Positions 1 to 6,523 are shown, counted from the first letter of the stretch. The stretch is 10,491 nucleotides of DNA from Sulfurimonas sp. (GCA_030673275.1 DAOVJL010000018.1:1-10491), one strand, 5' to 3'. Program-made: numbers and translations. The notes: generated by a model not told the origin, from the letters alone.

Positions 1-489
1 ATTCTCAAAGAACTCATCTTTTACAGGATAACCCTGTATAGGTGAACTCTTGTCATATGCACTGATAAATCTTTTAGAATATGGCTTTAAAAGCGAGTTT
101 AATCGTCCCTCTACAGCATTTTGCTCATGTATAAAAAGAGGGATAAACTTACTCAAACTCGCAAAAGATGCGGGAGCAGCAGAGAAACCGCCAACACTGT
201 ATGTTGCCTTTATCTTATGTTTTTTTAACAGAGCTCTTGAGATAAAAAATGCTTTAAAAACTTTATAAAGTGCTTTTAGTTTGCCAAAGCCTTTTTGATT
301 TACTACACCGGTAGTATCCAAAAAATATACATGTGAAAAAGCACTATGCTCTCCAAAATATTTTCTGTCTTGTCCACTTGTTGAACCTATAAAAATTACT
401 TCATGTCCATCATTGACTACAGCTTGGGCTAAAGCTGACGCAATCATTAAATGACCACCTGTTCCACCGCCGGTTATACATAATTTCAT
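1..489 (-). CDS. murG: MurG, UDP-GlcNAc:undecaprenyl-PP-MurNAc-pentapeptide GlcNAc transferase (N-terminal part, cut by window edge)
   Basis: MurG adds GlcNAc to lipid I at the inner face of the cytoplasmic membrane, making lipid II for peptidoglycan synthesis. The translated 163 residues start at an ATG (487-489) and run in frame off the left edge. They show the GT-B N-terminal signature GGGTGGH at residues 7-13, YSVGGFSAAPA at about 97-107 and HEQNAVEGRLN at 121-131, which match the MurG acceptor-side motifs. Full-length family members are about 340-360 residues, so roughly half is present; the C-terminal UDP-GlcNAc-binding half lies outside. The Pro that often follows GGHxx is absent, as I recall for other epsilonproteobacterial MurG. 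The start lies 21 bases after the ftsW stop with only a weak GGA upstream, so co-transcription with ftsW is likely. The ftsW-murG order supports the call. Confidence 0.95.
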   Translation of the reverse strand, partial: MKLCITGGGTGGHLMIASALAQAVVNDGHEVIFIGSTSGQDRKYFGEHSAFSHVYFLDTTGVVNQKGFGKLKALYKVFKAFFISRALLKKHKIKATYSVGGFSAAPASFASLSKFIPLFIHEQNAVEGRLNSLLKPYSKRFISAYDKSSPIQGYPVKDEFFEN

Positions 490-510
490 CTACTTATCCA
501 ATTATACATG

Positions 511-1677
511 TCAATCCATCTTTGCTTTTTTAGATGCCATCAAAACCATGCCAATTCCAATGGAAGCTGCTATCATGGATGAACCGCCATAACTTAAAAA
601 GGGAACTGATATACCTTTAATAGGTGTAATACCGCTAATACCATACGCATTCACCAAAAATGCAAATGCAAGCAGAAGCCCTACCCCTATACTAAATAGA
701 TAAATTGATGAATCTTCTGCTCGGTTTGCAATTTTAAAAATCCTTTGAAGCATCCATAAAAATATAAAAACAACAAATAAAACACCAATAAATCCAAACT
801 CTTCGGCTAAACCTGCTAAGACAAAATCAGTATGAACTTCACTTAAAAAGCCTAACTTAAATGTACCGTTTGCTATGCCTGTTCCAAACAAACCACCGTT
901 ATGAATAGCATTTAAAGAGAGTCCTATCTGATATGGTTCTACTACCGTCGGAACTCTTAGCTGCTCGGCTATAGATTCTGGCAAAATTTCTAAAACACTG
1001 TTTTGTGCCAGTGCCCACCAAGATTTTATACGAATTATTCTATGCTCCGCAGTAAATATAAAAAATATAAAAAATAGTAGTGATCCAACCAAAAGAGTCA
1101 AGAAAAATCTAAAACTGCTTCCTGCAAACATAAGCATAAAAAGAAGTGTTAATCCAAGAACGACAACCTGTCCTAAGTCATTTTGAACAAAAGCTATAAC
1201 AAACATAGCCCCTAAAAAAACAACCCCGTACGGTGCAAAACGAATATACTCTTGCTTTACTCCCATACCATCATGATGTCCAAGTTTTCTAGAAAAACTC
1301 CAAGCTAAAAAATATACAAAACCAACTTTAAAAAATTCAACCGGTGCTAACGAGAATCCAAATAATTTTATCCATCTTTTTGCTCCGCCGACAGCAGATA
1401 CTAAAAACTCTGGCAAAAATGGCATGGCTATCATCAAAATTGCTGAACCGATAAATAGCGTAAAACCTATTGGAGTCAGTAATTTATCCGGGTCTCCTTG
1501 AGCTAAAAGCCAAATAATAAGAATACTTAAAAATCCAAAAGCAGCTTGCCTTATGGCAAAGTGAAACTCACTTACGCTAAAAAGCAGAGTTGTATATGCA
1601 GATAAAGAGTAAGTCAAAACAATACTGATTCCAATAAGTATTGAAACAAGTGTAAAAAGTTTTCTATCTGCACTCAA
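511..1677 (-). CDS. ftsW: FtsW, SEDS-family septal peptidoglycan glycosyltransferase
   Basis: SEDS-family polytopic membrane protein, 388 residues, with about ten hydrophobic segments. FtsW polymerises lipid II at the division septum together with a class B PBP. Visible family motifs are GGAKRWI at 97-103, PVEFFK at 112-117, QNDLG at 165-169, VHTDF at 281-285 (its Asp probably corresponds to the essential SEDS extracellular-loop aspartate) and GISVPFLSYGGSS at 355-367. FtsW is preferred over RodA because murG follows directly. The start is a TTG at 1675-1677: an in-frame TAA lies four codons upstream and the first in-frame ATG is deep in the transmembrane region. No good Shine-Dalgarno is visible and the upstream gene stops only 4 bases earlier, so translation is probably coupled to it. 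Confidence 0.93.
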   Translation of the reverse strand: MSADRKLFTLVSILIGISIVLTYSLSAYTTLLFSVSEFHFAIRQAAFGFLSILIIWLLAQGDPDKLLTPIGFTLFIGSAILMIAMPFLPEFLVSAVGGAKRWIKLFGFSLAPVEFFKVGFVYFLAWSFSRKLGHHDGMGVKQEYIRFAPYGVVFLGAMFVIAFVQNDLGQVVVLGLTLLFMLMFAGSSFRFFLTLLVGSLLFFIFFIFTAEHRIIRIKSWWALAQNSVLEILPESIAEQLRVPTVVEPYQIGLSLNAIHNGGLFGTGIANGTFKLGFLSEVHTDFVLAGLAEEFGFIGVLFVVFIFLWMLQRIFKIANRAEDSSIYLFSIGVGLLLAFAFLVNAYGISGITPIKGISVPFLSYGGSSMIAASIGIGMVLMASKKAKMD

Positions 1678-1681
1678 AGTG

Positions 1682-2200
1682 TTACTTTATTTTATTTATT
1701 TTGAGAACAAACTCAACTTCAGCTTTTGATATATGCAGCTCTTTAGAGATAGTTTCTAAGGTAATTCCCTGCTTAAACAGTGAAATAATTTTTTCATCAT
1801 CATTGCCATGAACAGAACTTGGAATAGATATTTGTTTAACACCATTCTCTAAAGATGAAATTCTAGAATCTATATGCTCATCAATACTTTGGACACTCTC
1901 TTCTAATCTTTTTAAACCAAGAGAGATAGGTTTTACCATATCATAAACCGTTCGCTCAACCTCTTGATAAATATCATCATCACTCATACGATTTGTACTG
2001 TTTGTTATATTTTTTTGAGTATCACTCAGCTTTTTCTTTAGATAAAATATCTCTCTATTTAACTCTTCTGTTGCAGATGCCACTGAACGGATATTTTTGT
2101 TATACTCTGAATCTTTTGTAAAAACATAATAGATAAGATACAAAATCATAGCTGCCATTGCTACTACAAGATACTCTACGCTTATAAACTCTAAATTCAT
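1682..2200 (-). CDS. Membrane-anchored coiled-coil protein with DUF2802-like C-terminal helix-turn-helix
   Basis: 172 residues, function not recognised. Residues about 9-27 form one hydrophobic segment, followed by charged heptad-like stretches (about 30-66 and 85-123) expected to be coiled coil. The last 40 residues contain KIISLFKQGITLETISKEL and HISKAEVEFVLKI, a helix-turn-helix-like module resembling the DUF2802-type tail (a run on 'GxxxxxIakxxgls.aEvelll'). The domain assignment rests on pattern memory, not a profile search. The likely topology is a short periplasmic or membrane N-terminus with the coiled coil and tail in the cytoplasm. The ATG overlaps the upstream PilZ-like gene stop as ATGA, and ftsW starts 4 bases downstream, so all are probably translated from one message. 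A scaffold or adaptor role near the division machinery is possible but is inference from position only. Confidence 0.75.
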   Translation of the reverse strand: MNLEFISVEYLVVAMAAMILYLIYYVFTKDSEYNKNIRSVASATEELNREIFYLKKKLSDTQKNITNSTNRMSDDDIYQEVERTVYDMVKPISLGLKRLEESVQSIDEHIDSRISSLENGVKQISIPSSVHGNDDEKIISLFKQGITLETISKELHISKAEVEFVLKINKIK

Positions 2201-2718
2201 TTTTTACTCTCTCTTGCTTCACGGATAAGAACTCTTTCTCTAGCTGTAAGATAAGCTCCCCATTCCTTCTCGTCACGCTCATGTATTTTAGTTATTTTTG
2301 CCAATGATTTATCAACTGCCGTAAAAAAGACTGCTACATCTCTTTTTGGATGAACAGGCATCTCAACTCTTCCATAATAGAGAGATCCCTCTTTTAAAAG
2401 TTCATTTGAAATTTTAAAATGCTCAAACCCAATAGACTCTATTTCAACCTTATCTGTTAAAGATAATCTTTTTGGCTCTTCATTTTTTATAAATCTCTCA
2501 AGTCCATCTATCTTTCTATGTAACTCAATCATAAGGTTAAGCAGTACTGGATCTGTATCTGAGGTATCACCTTTTGCTTTTGCCTGTTTAAGCCACTGGT
2601 TTATAGGATTCTCATCACTCTCATCAAGCTGTTGAAACTCTCTCAGATATGCATCTTCATCTACACTGGCTTCACCAAAAACTAAACTAATTGGTGCTTT
2701 AACTAATCGAACACTCAT
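2197..2718 (-). CDS. PilZ-like (atypical/tetrameric-PilZ type) regulatory protein, hypothetical
   Basis: 173 residues, soluble, no signal peptide or membrane segment. Residues 1-50 are acidic and probably partly disordered. Residues 55-80 (LLNLMIELHRKIDGLERF) form an amphipathic helix like the oligomerisation helix preceding atypical PilZ domains. Residues about 84-170 look like a small beta-barrel (LYYGRVEMPVHPKRDVAVFF) ending in a charged helix (WGAYLTARERVLIREARE). This architecture resembles the tPilZ-type c-di-GMP receptor family. The canonical c-di-GMP-binding RxxxR and (D/N)xSxxG motifs are not seen, so ligand binding is uncertain. ATGA overlaps join it to the prenyltransferase gene upstream and the coiled-coil gene downstream. 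The family call is moderate; the existence of the gene is well supported by the overlaps and gene-like composition. Confidence 0.7.
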   Translation of the reverse strand: MSVRLVKAPISLVFGEASVDEDAYLREFQQLDESDENPINQWLKQAKAKGDTSDTDPVLLNLMIELHRKIDGLERFIKNEEPKRLSLTDKVEIESIGFEHFKISNELLKEGSLYYGRVEMPVHPKRDVAVFFTAVDKSLAKITKIHERDEKEWGAYLTARERVLIREARESKK

Positions 2719-3575
2719 GTGGCAACCTTATCTAAAACTATTAAAATAAAAAATGCTATACCGAGATAACCGTTAACAGTAAAAAAAGCACGGTCAATTT
2801 TAGTAAAATCTTTTCTAACTAAATAGTGCTCATAACTAAGCATAAAAGCACTTAAAATTACGGCAAAAAAAGCAAATAAGCCAAGTCCTGCCATCCAAAC
2901 AAAAAGAGCCCAAAAAACTACAGTTAACATGTGAAAAAGTGCTGATAAAAAAAGAGTTGCGTCTGAACCATACTTTGATGGAATAGAGTGAAGCCCTTTT
3001 TCTATATCGAACTCTATATCTTGCAAAGAGTAAAGCAGGTCAAAACCTGCCACCCAAAATATAACACCTAAGCTCAGCATTACTGACCATGGCGTTATCT
3101 CGGCAAGTACTGCGACAACACCTGCTATTGGCGCAAGACCCAGAGATATTCCAAGTACTACATGTGCTAATGATGAGAAGCGTTTAAAGTATGAGTAACT
3201 GCCAAGAACAGCTAAGATTGGGAAACTTAGATAAAAAGCTAATGAGTTTATCATATATGCAACCGCTACAAAGACAAAAGCATTAACAAGAGTAAAAATC
3301 ATAATGCTAGTTGCATCTAATCTTCCATCAACATTTGGTCTTGAAGAGGTTCTAGGATTTTGTGCATCTATGTCTCTATCTGCAAATCTATTTAGACCCA
3401 TTGCAAAATTTCTAGCGCTTATTGCAGCGAAAACACCTAAAATAAGTAATGTAAAGCCAAACCAGCCATCTGCTGCAACTATCATAGCTATAAAAATAAA
3501 CGGAAGTGAAAAAATAGAATGCTCAAACATTACGAGTTCATTAAAATCTTTTAATTTCTTGATATATCGCTGCAA
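2715..3575 (-). CDS. mqnP (ubiA family): UbiA-family polyprenyltransferase, probable menaquinone (futalosine pathway) prenyltransferase MqnP, often annotated UbiA
   Basis: Integral membrane prenyltransferase, 286 residues, about nine hydrophobic segments. It attaches a polyprenyl tail to an aromatic quinone precursor at the membrane. Both Asp-rich, Mg-diphosphate-binding motifs are present: NRFADRDID at 62-70 (N62, D66, D70) and DLLYSLQDIEFD at 179-190 (D186, D190). The family is clear from these. The substrate is inferred: Campylobacterota generally make menaquinone by the futalosine route and lack ubiquinone, so MqnP is favoured over a true 4-hydroxybenzoate transferase. The start is TTG at 3573-3575, with AAAAGG (3582-3587) about 6 bases upstream as Shine-Dalgarno; the next in-frame ATG, at residue 16, would remove the N-terminal amphipathic part. 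It is the first gene of the minus-strand cluster and diverges from miaA. Confidence 0.88.
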   Translation of the reverse strand: MQRYIKKLKDFNELVMFEHSIFSLPFIFIAMIVAADGWFGFTLLILGVFAAISARNFAMGLNRFADRDIDAQNPRTSSRPNVDGRLDATSIMIFTLVNAFVFVAVAYMINSLAFYLSFPILAVLGSYSYFKRFSSLAHVVLGISLGLAPIAGVVAVLAEITPWSVMLSLGVIFWVAGFDLLYSLQDIEFDIEKGLHSIPSKYGSDATLFLSALFHMLTVVFWALFVWMAGLGLFAFFAVILSAFMLSYEHYLVRKDFTKIDRAFFTVNGYLGIAFFILIVLDKVAT

Positions 3576-3602
3576 ATGTGACCTTTTGTATAATTAAAAG
3601 CT

Positions 3603-3608
3603 ATTTTA
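3603..3608 (-). promoter_or_regulatory. Candidate -10 box for the mqnP-ftsW-murG cluster
   Basis: The minus strand reads GATAAAAT here, a fair -10 element (TAAAAT). It would start transcription near 3596, giving a leader of about 20 bases that contains the AAAAGG Shine-Dalgarno. No convincing -35 box is seen, which is normal for Campylobacterota sigma-70 promoters. Only 66 bases separate the divergent genes, so the promoter has to be in this gap or the cluster has none of its own. Confidence 0.35.
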
Positions 3609-3626
3609 TCTAAAGTTGATTTAAAA

Positions 3627-3635
3627 TGATATAAT
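3627..3635 (+). promoter_or_regulatory. Extended -10 promoter of miaA (predicts leaderless mRNA)
   Basis: The plus strand reads TGATATAAT, an exact TGnTATAAT extended -10 element, the dominant sigma-70 signature in Campylobacterota. The usual 6-7 base distance from the last T places the start site at about 3642, the A of the miaA ATG. A TTGATT lies at 3616-3621, too close to be a properly spaced -35 box. The bases between box and ATG contain no Shine-Dalgarno. Confidence 0.7.
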
Positions 3636-3641
3636 TTCACA

Positions 3642-4559
3642 ATGAATTCAGATATAAAACAGCTCGCTATCATTGGTCCAACAGCATCAGGAAAAAGTGA
3701 TTTGGCCATAAAAATCGCAAAAGAGATTGATGCTTATATACTGTCAATAGATTCACTTAGTATTTATAAAGAGATAAATATTATATCTGCAAAACCTTCA
3801 TCAGATGAACTGAGTTGTGTTAAACATTTTGGAATAGATGTTTTAAATCCGGATGATTACTTTAGTGTTGATATTTTTATTGACCTTTATAAAAATGTCG
3901 TGTGCACTTGTAAAAAAGAGAAAAAAAACCTCGTGATTGTTGGTGGAACATCTTTTTATCTAAAATCACTCGTCGATGGACTGTCTACTCTTCCTAAAAT
4001 CAATGAAGATGTAGTAAAAAAAGTAAAGAATAAACTAAAAAATTTAGAAAAATGTTATGAATATTTAAATTCTAAAGACAGTGATTATATGAAAAATATA
4101 TCTGTGAACGATAGCTATAGAATAGAAAAAGCTTTACTTATTTATGAAGCTTCTAATTTAACTCCAAGTGAGTGGTTTAAACAAAACCCTCCAGAGCCGA
4201 TTATTGAAAACCTAGATATTTACAATATAGACGTTGATAGAGATATTCTTAGAGACAGAATCTCAAAAAGAACTGCTAAAATGCTAGAGTCAGGGATTAT
4301 TGATGAAGTTTGTGGCTTAGAGAAAAAATACACCCGTCTCCCCCACTCTATGAATTCTATTGGTATCGTAGAGGTTTTAGAGTATCTTGATGGAAAAGTG
4401 AGTAAAGAGGAGATGCTTGAAAACATATCAACGCATACAGCGCAACTTGCAAAAAGACAGCAGACCTTTAATCGTACTCAATTTAAAGATGTAACAAGCG
4501 CACCTCTAGAAGAGCTTGAAGGTATTATCTTATCTACTTTGACAATAGGAATAAATTAA
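3642..4559 (+). CDS. miaA: MiaA, tRNA dimethylallyltransferase
   Basis: MiaA transfers a dimethylallyl group to N6 of A37 in tRNAs reading UNN codons; the product is usually further modified by MiaB. The 305-residue protein has the P-loop GPTASGKS at 12-19, an epsilon-type DSLSIYKEINIISAKP segment in place of the usual DSMQxYxGxDIGTAKP, GGTSFYLKSLVDGL near 100, an NSIGIVEV segment and the AKRQQTFNRTQF tail motif. Length and motif order match the family. The ATG at 3642 has no Shine-Dalgarno and lies 6 bases after a perfect extended -10 box, so the message appears to be leaderless; the P-loop only 11 residues in argues against a later start. The zupT-like gene follows after 12 bases and is probably co-transcribed. 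Confidence 0.95.
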   Translation: MNSDIKQLAIIGPTASGKSDLAIKIAKEIDAYILSIDSLSIYKEINIISAKPSSDELSCVKHFGIDVLNPDDYFSVDIFIDLYKNVVCTCKKEKKNLVIVGGTSFYLKSLVDGLSTLPKINEDVVKKVKNKLKNLEKCYEYLNSKDSDYMKNISVNDSYRIEKALLIYEASNLTPSEWFKQNPPEPIIENLDIYNIDVDRDILRDRISKRTAKMLESGIIDEVCGLEKKYTRLPHSMNSIGIVEVLEYLDGKVSKEEMLENISTHTAQLAKRQQTFNRTQFKDVTSAPLEELEGIILSTLTIGIN

Positions 4560-4571
4560 GGGAAAAAAGAG

Positions 4572-5417
4572 ATGGAAAATATAACATCGGAAGCTTTCTG
4601 GACTGCTTTACTACTCACTATTTTTGCAGGTCTCTCGACGGGAATCGGGGCGACTCTTGCATTTTTTTCCCGTACCAACAACTATACCTTCCTCTCTATC
4701 GGACTTGGTTTTTCAGCTGGTGTTATGGTTTATATCTCTTTTGTTGAGATACTGGTCAAGGCTCAACAGAGTTTTTCTCTTCTATATGGAAACCTAATTG
4801 GTGAAGGATTGACTCTAGTTGCCTTTTTTGGAGGCTTTATCCTAACATTCATAATAGACCAGATTATTCCAAAAGATGTTAATCCACACGAACTAAAACC
4901 GCAAAAAGAGTTTAACGAACTTCAAAAAAATACAGAAGATTTCTCACCAAACAAACAAGCACTTAAACGCACAGGAATTTTTACTGCTATAGCCATTACT
5001 ATACATAATTTTCCTGAAGGATTTGCAACTTTTATTACGTCTCTTGATGATTTGTCTCTTGGTATACCTATCGCACTTGCGATTGCTATTCATAATATTC
5101 CAGAAGGTATGGCTATTTCACTACCTATTTATCATGCTACAGGAAATAAGAAAAAGGCATTTTATTATGCTTTGGGAAGTGGTATTGCCGAACCTATTGG
5201 TGCATTAGTCGGTTTCTTTCTTTTATTACCATTGATGGGTGAACTTACACTTGGAATAATATTTAGTATGGTCGCGGGAATAATGGTTTATATCAGTTTT
5301 GATGAGTTGTTGCCTGCTGCACGCATATATGGTAATGAGCATACGACTATTTTAGGTATTGGGCTGGGCATGGGAGTTATGGCTTTTAGTCTACTTTTGT
5401 TTAAAGTTATTTTATAA
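4572..5417 (+). CDS. zupT: ZIP-family divalent metal transporter, ZupT-like
   Basis: 281-residue inner-membrane protein with about eight hydrophobic segments. ZIP transporters of the ZupT group import zinc, and often iron or manganese, into the cytoplasm. The metal-binding motifs are HNFPEG at 145-150 and HNIPEG at 174-179 in successive helices, followed by EPIGA at 207-211. A hydrophilic loop at about 101-135 separates the third and fourth helices, as in the family. Length is slightly above E. coli ZupT (257). The ATG lies 12 bases after the miaA stop, with AAGGGA about 9 bases upstream as ribosome site, so the two genes probably share a transcript; no functional link is evident. Metal preference cannot be read from the sequence. 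Confidence 0.92.
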   Translation: MENITSEAFWTALLLTIFAGLSTGIGATLAFFSRTNNYTFLSIGLGFSAGVMVYISFVEILVKAQQSFSLLYGNLIGEGLTLVAFFGGFILTFIIDQIIPKDVNPHELKPQKEFNELQKNTEDFSPNKQALKRTGIFTAIAITIHNFPEGFATFITSLDDLSLGIPIALAIAIHNIPEGMAISLPIYHATGNKKKAFYYALGSGIAEPIGALVGFFLLLPLMGELTLGIIFSMVAGIMVYISFDELLPAARIYGNEHTTILGIGLGMGVMAFSLLLFKVIL

Positions 5418-5430
5418 GAAGTATATATAT

Positions 5431-6141
5431 CTAATCAAGGAAAACCTCTACTTCCCCAGCTATCTCTTCAACTGCATCTGTAGCTTTTTTGTAAAGCACC
5501 TTTGAGAAGAGTGCATCCTCTATAGCCGCACTTGGCTCGTAGTTGTTTAAAACAGATCTATCTACATATTGAGCGATAGTATTCACGCCAACAATATTTC
5601 CACTGGTCCCAATTACAACAAAGAGTTCACAATCTTGTATATGTCTACTTAGCTCCTCATACTTTGGAGCAGCTTCACCAAAAAATACAATATTCGGTCT
5701 AAGAGTAAAACCACATGTAGGACAACTTCCATTATAGGCATCATATTGACTTTTATAGCCAATTTCAAATATCTCTTCGCACTCTCGGTTTTGACATCTG
5801 AGTTCTGTCATAAATCCATGTAAGTGAATTACATCTTCATGTTTTAATCCGGCTTTTTCAAAAAGATTATCCACATTTTGAGTTATAACTGCTATGTCAT
5901 CTGGGTATTTTTCTTTTAAGTCAGCTATAACATCATGAGCATAGTTCGGTTCTTTATCTTCTAAATCTGCTCTTCGTTTATCATAAAACTCAATTGTCAA
6001 TGCTTCATTCTTTTGCATAGAATCATAGTTACATATAATACTGACATCATACTCATCCCAGAGTCCGCCACTATCTCTAAATGTACTTATTCCTGACTCT
6101 GCACTAATCCCAGCACCGCTAAATATAACTACTCTCGCCAT
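5431..6141 (-). CDS. cobB: Sir2-family NAD-dependent protein deacylase, CobB-like (class III sirtuin signature)
   Basis: Cytoplasmic sirtuin of 236 residues that removes acyl groups from lysine using NAD. It shows the NAD-binding GAGISAESGISTFR at 9-22, TQNVD at 87-91, the catalytic HLHG motif (His108), a structural zinc site Cys116-x4-Cys121 and Cys140-x2-Cys143, RPNIVFFGE at 148-156 and GTSGNIVG at 178-185. Tyr53 and Arg56 (YDKR) match the YxxR pair that binds acidic acyl groups in SIRT5 and CobB, so desuccinylase activity is plausible in addition to deacetylation. Start ATG at 6139-6141 has an AGAGGTG ribosome site about 5 bases upstream. The gene converges on the ZIP transporter with a 13-base gap and no obvious shared terminator. 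Confidence 0.94.
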   Translation of the reverse strand: MARVVIFSGAGISAESGISTFRDSGGLWDEYDVSIICNYDSMQKNEALTIEFYDKRRADLEDKEPNYAHDVIADLKEKYPDDIAVITQNVDNLFEKAGLKHEDVIHLHGFMTELRCQNRECEEIFEIGYKSQYDAYNGSCPTCGFTLRPNIVFFGEAAPKYEELSRHIQDCELFVVIGTSGNIVGVNTIAQYVDRSVLNNYEPSAAIEDALFSKVLYKKATDAVEEIAGEVEVFLD

Positions 6142-6186
6142 TTAAACACCTCTTTAACCTAAAATTTATAGATTAGCATGCAATTT

Positions 6187-6195
6187 ATTATGCCA
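6187..6195 (-). promoter_or_regulatory. Candidate extended -10 promoter of the sirtuin gene
   Basis: The minus strand reads TGGCATAAT, matching TGnTATAAT at all but one position. Transcription would start near 6180, giving a leader of about 39 bases before the sirtuin ATG. Weaker alternatives such as TATAAA lie closer to the gene. No -35 element is evident. Confidence 0.35.
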
Positions 6196-6285
6196 TAAGA
6201 GTTATTACTTTATATTTATATTATGAGTTTTTGTCTGTTTGAGAGTTGATTTAGTGTTTTATTATTGAAGTTTTTGGTGTTTGTA

Positions 6286-6307
6286 TTCTACCTCAGAAGA
6301 GGTAGAA
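6286..6307 (-). terminator. Perfect 9-bp hairpin downstream of the small peptide gene, possible terminator
   Basis: Arms TTCTACCTC (6286-6294) and GAGGTAGAA (6299-6307) are exact reverse complements around a 4-base loop. On the minus strand the hairpin begins 22 bases after the peptide stop codon, where a terminator would be expected. However no U-rich run follows on that strand, nor on the other, so a classical intrinsic terminator is not shown. It may instead protect the 3' end of a short mRNA, as is common for small transcripts. Confidence 0.4.
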
Positions 6308-6329
6308 GAAGGAGAAAAGTTACTTAAAC

Positions 6330-6470
6330 TTATCTAACGAAGTGAATATCATCATTAGGATGATTAGGCTTATCTGTTGGAGCTTTTGTTTCTGGAGTAT
6401 CATAAGATACAATGTTGTCTGCTTGAAGAGCACCTAATGTTAATGCGATTAGTAAAATGATTTTTTTCAT
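6330..6470 (-). CDS. Small exported peptide, hypothetical (46 aa)
   Basis: A 46-codon frame from ATG (6468-6470) to TAA, not matching any family I recognise. The N-terminus MKKIILLIALTLGALQA is a textbook Sec signal peptide: two lysines, an 11-residue hydrophobic core and an LQA cleavage site, predicting release after Ala17. The mature part would be about 29 residues, hydrophilic, with four prolines, several Asp/Asn and two His, ending in IHFVR; it has no cysteine, so it is not a lipoprotein. AAAGGA about 6 bases before the ATG is a strong ribosome site. A paired hairpin region lies just upstream of this site and a 9-bp hairpin follows the stop. The gene lies alone between pflA and the sirtuin with 100-200 base gaps on both sides, suggesting its own transcript. 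A periplasmic or secreted location is inferred; function unknown. Confidence 0.75.
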   Translation of the reverse strand: MKKIILLIALTLGALQADNIVSYDTPETKAPTDKPNHPNDDIHFVR

Positions 6471-6483
6471 TTTGTTTCCTTTG

Positions 6484-6503
6484 GTAAGAGCGCCTTACGC
6501 TCT
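6484..6503 (-). promoter_or_regulatory. Overlapping alternative hairpins in the 5' leader of the small peptide gene
   Basis: Two inverted repeats overlap: AGAGCG (6487-6492) with CGCTCT (6498-6503), a 6-bp stem, and GTAAG (6484-6488) with CTTAC (6494-6498), a 5-bp stem. They cannot form together. They end a few bases before the AAAGGA ribosome site. On the plus strand the 6-bp hairpin is followed by AGTATTTTT, but no plus-strand gene ends nearby, so a terminator there is less likely. A leader control element is possible but unproven. Confidence 0.35.
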
Positions 6504-6523
6504 AGTATTTTTAAATCAGACAA

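Larger units (their letters stand above)
6142..6329. other. Non-coding gap between sirtuin and small peptide gene
   Basis: This AT-rich stretch holds the sirtuin ribosome site and promoter candidate and the 9-bp hairpin at 6286-6307. The few ATG codons on either strand open frames of at most about ten codons. No tRNA-like fold, repeat or second gene was recognised. Confidence 0.6.

Noticed and set aside
50..268. 72-codon open frame on the plus strand
   Set aside because: It lies wholly antisense to murG, whose motifs are unmistakable, and has no ribosome site or family resemblance.
501..515. TTGACA and TATAAT on the minus strand between ftsW and murG, resembling a promoter
   Set aside because: Only 2 bases separate the two hexamers, so they cannot form one promoter. 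TATAAT alone, with TG directly adjacent and no spacer base, is weak evidence for a separate murG promoter.
2100..2282. 60-codon minus-strand frame across the PilZ-like/coiled-coil junction
   Set aside because: It overlaps both real genes in another frame and is a shadow; the ATGA overlap explains the region.
3304..3597. 97-codon plus-strand open frame reaching into the promoter gap
   Set aside because: It is antisense to the UbiA-family gene, including its Asp-rich motif; the peptide looks like a reverse-strand shadow.
3642..3800. Apparent loss of the conserved Gln in the MiaA DSxQ segment (DSLSIY)
   Set aside because: As I recall this variant is usual in Helicobacter and Campylobacter MiaA, so it is lineage-typical and not a defect.
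4220..4426. 68-codon minus-strand frame inside miaA
   Set aside because: Antisense to conserved miaA coding sequence, with no independent support.
5023..5208. 61-codon plus-strand frame inside the ZIP transporter gene
   Set aside because: It is a +1-type shadow of the HNxPEG helices; hydrophobic only because the real frame is.
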